DNA of 7,479 bases, from the NCBI GenBank assembly GCA_029933635.1, contig JAOZNS010000041.1:1-7479 (forward strand), written 5' to 3'. A program made the position numbers and the translations under genes. This document shows positions 1 through 3,525 of this stretch, piece by piece. Numbering within the stretch: position 1 is the stretch's first letter; the number at the start of each line of letters is the position of its first letter. The stretch is from Candidatus Zixiibacteriota bacterium. Its GTDB lineage: Bacteria > Zixibacteria > MSB-5A5 > SM1-73. Under the pieces are notes generated by a model. It did not search any database. It was given only the letters and a program-made list of their open reading frames with translations, and had not been told where the DNA came from.

Positions 1-1
1 C

Positions 2-55
2 AAGCTGAGTGCTGGCAGCTTCAGCGCAACCCAGAAGATGGTTATGATGAAGTAA
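2..55 (+). CDS. 3' end of a secreted protein with a type IX/FlgD-Ig-like C-terminal tail (partial)
   Basis: Only the last 17 codons are inside the window, ending in TAA at 53-55. The peptide reads KLSAGSFSATQKMVMMK. It aligns without gaps to the final residues of the gene at 3526-5880 (KLRAGDFQDTKKMVLMK) and closely to those of the gene at 1069-3120 (KLKVSDYVETKRMVLLK). This is the last beta-hairpin of the C-terminal sorting domain found on many exported FCB-group proteins. The rest of the protein, and so its function, lies upstream of the window. It is followed 22 nt later by a strong terminator, so it ends its transcription unit. The reading frame is supported by the homology of the tail rather than by length. 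Confidence 0.85.
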   Translation, partial: KLSAGSFSATQKMVMMK

Positions 56-77
56 AGCTTCGTCATAAGCTTCTTTG

Positions 78-116
78 CGGAGGAGGGGATTTCAAAATCC
101 CCTTCTCCGTCTTGTT
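78..116 (+). terminator. Rho-independent terminator of the upstream gene
   Basis: A 14-bp stem pairs 78-91 with 96-109, with one G-U wobble and a 4-nt loop (TCAA at 92-95). A T-rich stretch (TCTTGTT) follows at 110-116. It lies 22 nt after the stop codon at 53-55. The stem is GC-rich at its base, with the GGGG/CCCC core close to the loop. This is the clearest terminator in the window. Confidence 0.85.
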
Positions 117-311
117 AAACAGAACCATTCACAATAGTTTTTTAGAGGAAGGAGGAAAAGAAAGAAAGATTGCTAACGTAACAGATTTTTTTGGGTTAGG
201 ACAGGTTGCGTTTAGCAATGAAGAAGGAAGATAAAGTTTATATAAATCCGTTGGCTTCAAGCCAGGGAGAAAAATCGATGTTTTTCAAAAGCCGGTTTAC
301 CAAAAGAAGGT

Positions 312-447
312 AGATACGGCTATTTTTTTGTTTTTAACCTCACCCCCTCGTTCCCCCTCTCCACATATGTGGAGAGGGGGAGAGGAGGTAGAATTGAGGC
401 TGGTTTTGCCTTGGTCACTTCTTGAATAAAGAGACGGCTATTTTTTG
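312..447. repeat. Short direct repeats flanking the palindromic element
   Basis: Positions 312-330 read AGATACGGCTATTTTTTTG and 430-447 read AGAGACGGCTATTTTTTG. They differ at one base and by one T in the homopolymer. The copies are 118 nt apart and bracket the segment that carries the perfect palindrome at 352-381. This could be the footprint of insertion of the palindromic element, a local duplication, or a coincidence helped by the T-run. No transposase remnant is visible between them. Confidence 0.5.
352..381. repeat. 30-nt perfect palindrome, intergenic pyrimidine/purine repeat
   Basis: The 15-nt arm TCCCCCTCTCCACAT (352-366) is followed directly by its exact reverse complement (367-381), with no spacer. 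A further 5-bp outer arm pairs ACCTC at 337-341 with GAGGT at 385-389, so the element spans about 336-389. The left strand is nearly all pyrimidine and the right all purine. It sits far from any stop codon and has no T-tract on the right, so it is not an ordinary terminator. It resembles the dispersed CCCTCTCC-type intergenic repeats of many bacterial genomes. A degenerate relative occurs at 691-759. Confidence 0.8.
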
Positions 448-690
448 CCTGCAGTTCAGTCAGAGGAGGTTCATCTATGTTAAGTCGGGGTTTTTTGGCC
501 ACTGGTGTTCCCAAAAGTTCAGGCATGATCCATCAGTTGCAGGAGCACTCATACCGACTTGTGCTGGCATGCGGAGGATGCATGGGCACAGATTTGTCTC
601 GCTCCTCGGAGGCAAGTTCGGCCAGCGATAGAAAAGGCAGAGCTTCACCTTTCCAGCAGAGGGTAGGATTAGATGGAGAGGGAACAGTAT
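448..690. other. Intergenic stretch without a convincing gene
   Basis: Several short open frames overlap here on both strands, none of them with recognisable protein character. The best plus-strand candidate starts at 477 behind an AGGAGG at 464-469 and runs 71 codons to 692. Its predicted peptide has no hydrophobic core, no known motif, and ends at the edge of a repeat. The minus-strand frame at 320-526 reads straight through the palindrome. I regard the stretch as non-coding or as eroded sequence. Taken with 117-311, which is AT-rich and purine-rich with no structure I can defend, it forms most of the gap before the first complete gene. Confidence 0.5.
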
Positions 691-759
691 AACCTCTCAC
701 CCCTCAGTTGAGTTTTTCCCTCTCCACAAAGAGGCTGTGCCATAATCTCTTAGGGTGAG
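691..759. repeat. Degenerate relative of the palindromic repeat
   Basis: The segment opens with AACCTCTCACCCC, against AACCTCACCCCC in the element at 336. It then contains TCCCTCTCCACA (717-728), which matches the left arm of the palindrome. The complementary right arm is lost. Instead CTCACCC at 696-702 pairs with GGGTGAG at 753-759, and an internal 5-bp hairpin pairs CCTCT (719-723) with AGAGG (730-734). The orientation is the same as in the first copy. Two related elements about 350 nt apart suggest a dispersed repeat family. Confidence 0.55.
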
Positions 760-769
760 CAAAATATTG

Positions 770-793
770 GTAGTTGCCCAATTTATCGGGCAC
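770..793 (+). repeat. REP-like element 1 (GTAG plus hairpin, forward)
   Basis: The element starts with GTAG (770-773), then TT, then an imperfect hairpin in which GCCC pairs with GGGC around an A-T rich centre, then AC. A GTAG tetranucleotide at the 5' foot of a small stem-loop is the classical layout of REP sequences handled by RAYT-type Y1 transposases. It is the inverted relative of the two copies at 802-825 and 846-869. Confidence 0.65.
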
Positions 794-801
794 TTTGTCC
801 C

Positions 802-825
802 GTGCCTGATGAATCAGGCAACTAC
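802..825 (-). repeat. REP-like element 2 (reverse)
   Basis: On the minus strand this 24-mer reads GTAG, TT, then a hairpin with 7-bp arms GCCTGAT/ATCAGGC and a 2-nt loop, then AC. It is inverted relative to element 1 and separated from it by only 8 nt. The pair therefore makes a head-to-head BIME-like unit that could fold as one large cruciform. Confidence 0.7.
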
Positions 826-845
826 GTTACAATGCCATCTTTGTT

Positions 846-869
846 GTGCCTGATAAATCAGGCAACTAC
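846..869 (-). repeat. REP-like element 3 (reverse)
   Basis: This copy differs from element 2 at a single base, in the loop, and has the same orientation at a period of 44 nt. The bases that follow are also similar (GTTACAATGC after element 2, ATTACAACGC after element 3), so the duplicated unit extends about 10 nt past the hairpin. The intervening spacer is otherwise unrelated. Confidence 0.7.
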
Positions 870-946
870 ATTACAACGCAGCCTCAGAGTGAATAGGGAC
901 TGAAGGAGGAGAGCTTAAAAGTAGGATTAATTCGCTTAGCTCAGGG

Positions 947-995
947 CTGATGTGAATTTGGTTTTGATCACTTTTTGAGCAAAAACCCACATCAG
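947..995 (+). promoter_or_regulatory. Stem-loop abutting the gene A promoter
   Basis: CTGATGTG at 947-954 is the exact reverse complement of CACATCAG at 988-995. Inside it, GGTTTTG (959-965) can pair with CAAAAACC (980-987) with one bulged base, leaving a 5-nt bulge on the left side only. The right arm ends on the first G of the -24 element at 995-996. The 9-mer CTGATGTGA also occurs at 3406-3414, just upstream of the corresponding promoter of gene B. It could be an operator or activator site overlapping the promoter. Lying upstream of the predicted transcript start, it is more likely to act as DNA than as RNA. Confidence 0.45.
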
Positions 996-1008
996 GCACA
1001 GTTTTTGC
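995..1008 (+). promoter_or_regulatory. Candidate sigma-54 promoter for gene A
   Basis: The invariant pairs GG (995-996) and GC (1007-1008) are separated by exactly 10 nt, in the form GGCACA-N4-TTGC. This matches the -24/-12 consensus TGGCAC-N5-TTGC closely. Transcription would start near 1020, about 50 nt before the ATG at 1069. The same hexamer and spacing recur before gene B at 3436-3449. Confidence 0.65.
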
Positions 1009-1056
1009 CATTTTTGAGTTTGAAAAAATGGATTATTGATTATATTATAAAAAGTT

Positions 1057-1062
1057 AAGGGA
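1057..1062 (+). promoter_or_regulatory. Ribosome binding site of gene A
   Basis: AAGGGA lies 6 nt before the ATG at 1069. It is a moderate Shine-Dalgarno match and supports this start, which is also followed directly by a signal peptide. Confidence 0.55.
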
Positions 1063-1068
1063 CCGAGA

Positions 1069-3120
1069 ATGCGGAAGGGACTGTTTTCAAAATATACGAT
1101 TCTTATCTTATCTCTGGGATGGGCGCTGGCTTTTGGTCAAGATGGTTGGTGTCAGAATCATCCTCCGATCTTTGAGCCGATTGCCACCTGTTTTGCCACC
1201 GAGCCGGACACACAGGATTTTGAGCTTCATGGAGGAGCCTTTCTGGATGGCACGTTTACCACCTGTTATGTGTTCGAGCAAGAGACCTTAGAGGTGCAGG
1301 CTTTCGCCAGCGATCCGGATGGTGATTCTATCAGCATCTCGGTTTTAAATGCGCCCGCCACAGCCTCATTTGAGGATCTGGGTAACGGAGAAGCCCGCCT
1401 CTTCTGGGTGCCGGAATACGTGGGACCCCTCTCGTCTGCCCAGAGCCCCTTTGAACTATTCTTCGTAGCTACGGATGGGTCCTTAAGCTCTCAGTTGAGA
1501 GTGCTGATAAATGTAATCAACGTGAATAGAGCTCCGGAATTGACCTTGCCAGAATCCCTGGAGGTGGCGGCGAGTAGCCAGCTGGTTTTTCAAGTAAGAG
1601 CGGAAGATCCGGATTTAGAAGATGTGACCATAAAAGTGGTGGATCCTCCACCGCAAGCGATATTTGATGAAACTTCCGGAATGTTTGAATGGACTCCCCA
1701 ACCCGGGGATACCGGGCTCTGGATCATCATATTCCAGGCTACTGATCAATCTGGAGGAAATTGTCTGGGAGAGACTAAAATAAGGGTGCTGCCACCTAAA
1801 ATCTTCAGTTTAAGCTTAGGGGTGGGGGAGTGTCTTCTGGGCGGGATTGTGGATGTGCCCATCAATCTGGTGAACTCTTATCCTATCGGTGGAATGGAGC
1901 TTCTGATTCAGTATGATTCCTCGGTTTTCACCTTTTTGGGGCTATCCAACCAAGGTTGTCGAACCGAAAATTGGGAATACTTCACCTTTCGGGAAAAGAC
2001 CTGGGGACTTTATCAGTTGATCAAAATAGTAGCACTGGCCGATCTTCTGGATCAGGTTAGCACCATGCCACTTCTACCGGATTCAGGAACTATCGCCTAT
2101 CTGAGCTTCAGGGTGACCACCGATCCATATCTCAATGGGCTGATGATACCGCTTGAATTTTTCTCATTTGATTTCACCGATAACACGCTTTCCACCCATC
2201 GAGGTCAATTCATCTCTCAGGAGGACATCGATCTTATCAATGGTGGAGTGTTGCTCAATGCGGGCAACACTCTAATCGGAGATATAAACCTCAATGGTTT
2301 GCCCTTTGAGGTTGGGGATGCGGTTTTGCTGGCGCGTTATCTGTCGGGGTTAACCACACTTACCCAACAGCAGATGATCAACTCGGATGTGAATCAGGAT
2401 GGACATATGGCTACACTTTCTGATCTGGTGTTTTTGATCAGACATATTGTGGAGGGAGAGGGAATGCCCGAGGGGAACGGAATCATACCGGAGGAGGTAG
2501 TGGTTAAGATCGCAGAAGAAAGGATTCAAAATCGGGTGTGGCTTGAATCGGAGAGACCGATAGGTGGGGCATTGGTGGTGTTCGAAGGGGAGAAGGTAAG
2601 AGTTGAGAAGGTCCGACTTTCGCCCCAGGCAGAAGATCTCAAGTTATATACCTCTCAACTGGGTGACCAGTTCAAAATGTTGCTAATCAGTCAAAAGGCA
2701 AAACCGCTTCCCGCAGGAGAGGATTATCTTTTCAGCTTTGAAGGGGAAGGCTTTGATACCATTCGGATTCTTGTGGCTGATCAGGAAGGCAAGCTTCTGT
2801 CGGTTAAACAGGAATATGAACGCGGTTCTTTGCCCAAAAAATACGCATTGTTTCAGAATTATCCTAATCCGTTCAACCCCTCAACCCATATAAGATTCTT
2901 TGTGGGTGGGGAGGGTCCGGCAGAAGTGACTTTAAAAATATATAACGTTGCCGGCCAATTGGTTAAGACTCTGGTGGATGAGAAAAAATCTCCCGGGGAA
3001 CATGAGGAGGTCTGGAACGGAAAAAACGAAGATGGTGAAGATGTGGCCAGTGGAGTATATTTTTATAAATTGAAGGTTTCAGATTACGTTGAGACAAAGA
3101 GGATGGTGCTTTTGAAGTAA
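1069..3120 (+). CDS. Secreted multidomain protein: two cadherin-like, cohesin-like, dockerin and C-terminal sorting tail (gene A)
   Basis: The 683-residue product is predicted to be exported and surface-attached. It has no visible catalytic domain. Residues 1-23 form a signal peptide: a basic start (RK), a hydrophobic core at 11-22 and AFG before the likely cleavage. Two cadherin-like Ig modules follow, at about 30-153 (with SDPDGDS at 81-87) and 154-242. A cohesin-like beta-sandwich lies at about 246-398, and a type I dockerin at 404-462 with calcium-loop residues D405, N407, N409, D417 and D440, N442, D444, D452. A shorter cohesin-like module lies at about 475-582. The tail at 593-683 has NYPNPFNPST, IYNVAGQLVKTL and SGVYFYKL, typical of FlgD-Ig/type IX sorting domains. 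Both dockerin loops carry one residue more than the canonical loop. A sigma-54-type promoter lies upstream. The architecture is like that of gene B. Domain names rest on motifs, and the cohesin calls are the weakest. Confidence 0.9.
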   Translation: MRKGLFSKYTILILSLGWALAFGQDGWCQNHPPIFEPIATCFATEPDTQDFELHGGAFLDGTFTTCYVFEQETLEVQAFASDPDGDSISISVLNAPATASFEDLGNGEARLFWVPEYVGPLSSAQSPFELFFVATDGSLSSQLRVLINVINVNRAPELTLPESLEVAASSQLVFQVRAEDPDLEDVTIKVVDPPPQAIFDETSGMFEWTPQPGDTGLWIIIFQATDQSGGNCLGETKIRVLPPKIFSLSLGVGECLLGGIVDVPINLVNSYPIGGMELLIQYDSSVFTFLGLSNQGCRTENWEYFTFREKTWGLYQLIKIVALADLLDQVSTMPLLPDSGTIAYLSFRVTTDPYLNGLMIPLEFFSFDFTDNTLSTHRGQFISQEDIDLINGGVLLNAGNTLIGDINLNGLPFEVGDAVLLARYLSGLTTLTQQQMINSDVNQDGHMATLSDLVFLIRHIVEGEGMPEGNGIIPEEVVVKIAEERIQNRVWLESERPIGGALVVFEGEKVRVEKVRLSPQAEDLKLYTSQLGDQFKMLLISQKAKPLPAGEDYLFSFEGEGFDTIRILVADQEGKLLSVKQEYERGSLPKKYALFQNYPNPFNPSTHIRFFVGGEGPAEVTLKIYNVAGQLVKTLVDEKKSPGEHEEVWNGKNEDGEDVASGVYFYKLKVSDYVETKRMVLLK

Positions 3121-3165
3121 AAAAAACGAGTTGATGAATCGAGTATCTTATCTACAAAGCCATGG

Positions 3166-3210
3166 GATTTTTATACAACCTGTTTTATTACTGGATAAAA
3201 ATCAGTTTTT
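3166..3210 (+). terminator. Weak terminator candidate after gene A
   Basis: GATTTTTAT at 3166-3174 pairs with ATAAAAATC at 3195-3203 (9 bp, mostly A-T) around a 20-nt loop. AGTTTTT follows directly. It lies about 45 nt after the gene A stop. The low GC of the stem and the long loop make it doubtful, but the T-run is in the right place. Confidence 0.35.
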
Positions 3211-3293
3211 CGTTGTTGAAGTGAAAAGGATTTCATATTGAAGACATAAGAAAGGTTTTAGTGAACCAGAATGCACTTGGTGTGAAGCGATTT

Positions 3294-3369
3294 GCAAAAA
3301 AGTGATTTAACTTTGAAAGGAGAAGAGCCATTTTGATTTCCTCATCGGCAAAAGTGGGCAAAAAAAGTG
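3294..3369 (+). promoter_or_regulatory. Three GCA(4-7)GTG motifs upstream of the gene B promoter
   Basis: GCAAAAAAGTG (3294-3304), GCAAAAGTG (3348-3356) and GCAAAAAAAGTG (3358-3369) lie about 65-140 nt before the -24 element. That is the usual distance range for upstream activator sites of sigma-54-dependent promoters. The second and third copies are 10 nt apart, one helical turn. A related GCTCAAAAAGTG is found on the minus strand at 969-980, before gene A. The motif is A-rich, so chance is a serious alternative. Confidence 0.3.
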
Positions 3370-3435
3370 CGAAAATCGGGTGGGATGTGAGGCTGGAGAT
3401 ATGGTCTGATGTGATTTGTGAACAGATCTAAGCTC

Positions 3436-3449
3436 GGCACAGGCTTTGC
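3436..3449 (+). promoter_or_regulatory. Candidate sigma-54 promoter for gene B
   Basis: GG at 3436-3437 and GC at 3448-3449 are separated by exactly 10 nt, again as GGCACA-N4-TTGC, followed by T. Transcription would start near 3461, giving a leader of about 65 nt before the ATG at 3526. The -24 hexamer is identical to that of gene A. Confidence 0.7.
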
Positions 3450-3514
3450 TTTTTCAAATAGAAAGAAAAAAAGCTGTCTGCAAAAGACCCATTAAGAATG
3501 AAAACTTTCGTAGT

Positions 3515-3519
3515 GGAGG
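3515..3519 (+). promoter_or_regulatory. Ribosome binding site of gene B
   Basis: GGAGG lies 6 nt before the ATG at 3526. This is a strong Shine-Dalgarno at the ideal distance and fixes this start. Confidence 0.75.
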
Positions 3520-3525
3520 ATTGAT

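Larger units (their letters stand above)
3121..3525 (+). other. 405-nt intergenic region between genes A and B
   Basis: No gene is supported here. The region holds a weak terminator-like stem (3166-3210), three copies of a GCA(4-7)GTG motif (3294-3304, 3348-3356, 3358-3369), a CTGATGTGA shared with the gene A promoter (3406-3414), and the sigma-54-type promoter at 3436-3449. A 32-codon frame starting with TTG at 3333 ends at 3431 and has a loose Shine-Dalgarno. It would lie entirely upstream of the promoter, so I do not call it. Confidence 0.6.

Noticed and set aside
320..526. 68-codon minus-strand frame
   Set aside because: It reads through the perfect palindrome and a T-run, has no Shine-Dalgarno, and its first half alone looks mildly protein-like. 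Probably chance or an eroded fragment.
585..598. GGCACA-GATTTG resembling the sigma-54 -24 element
   Set aside because: The -12 GC is missing: TC occupies the required position. No gene start lies at a suitable distance.
477..692. 71-codon plus-strand frame behind an AGGAGG Shine-Dalgarno at 464-469
   Set aside because: The ribosome site is good, but the peptide has no recognisable motif or hydrophobic core and the frame ends at a repeat. No neighbouring gene supports it. It remains the best small-gene candidate in the gap.
770..869. Possible CRISPR array
   Set aside because: There are only three units, one is inverted, the units are self-complementary hairpins, and the spacers are 8 and 20 nt. 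This fits REP elements and not CRISPR.
3333..3431. TTG-initiated 32-codon frame with AGGAG at 3318-3322
   Set aside because: It lies wholly upstream of the sigma-54-type promoter of gene B, uses a rare start, and has no recognisable features. It could be a leader peptide only if another promoter exists.
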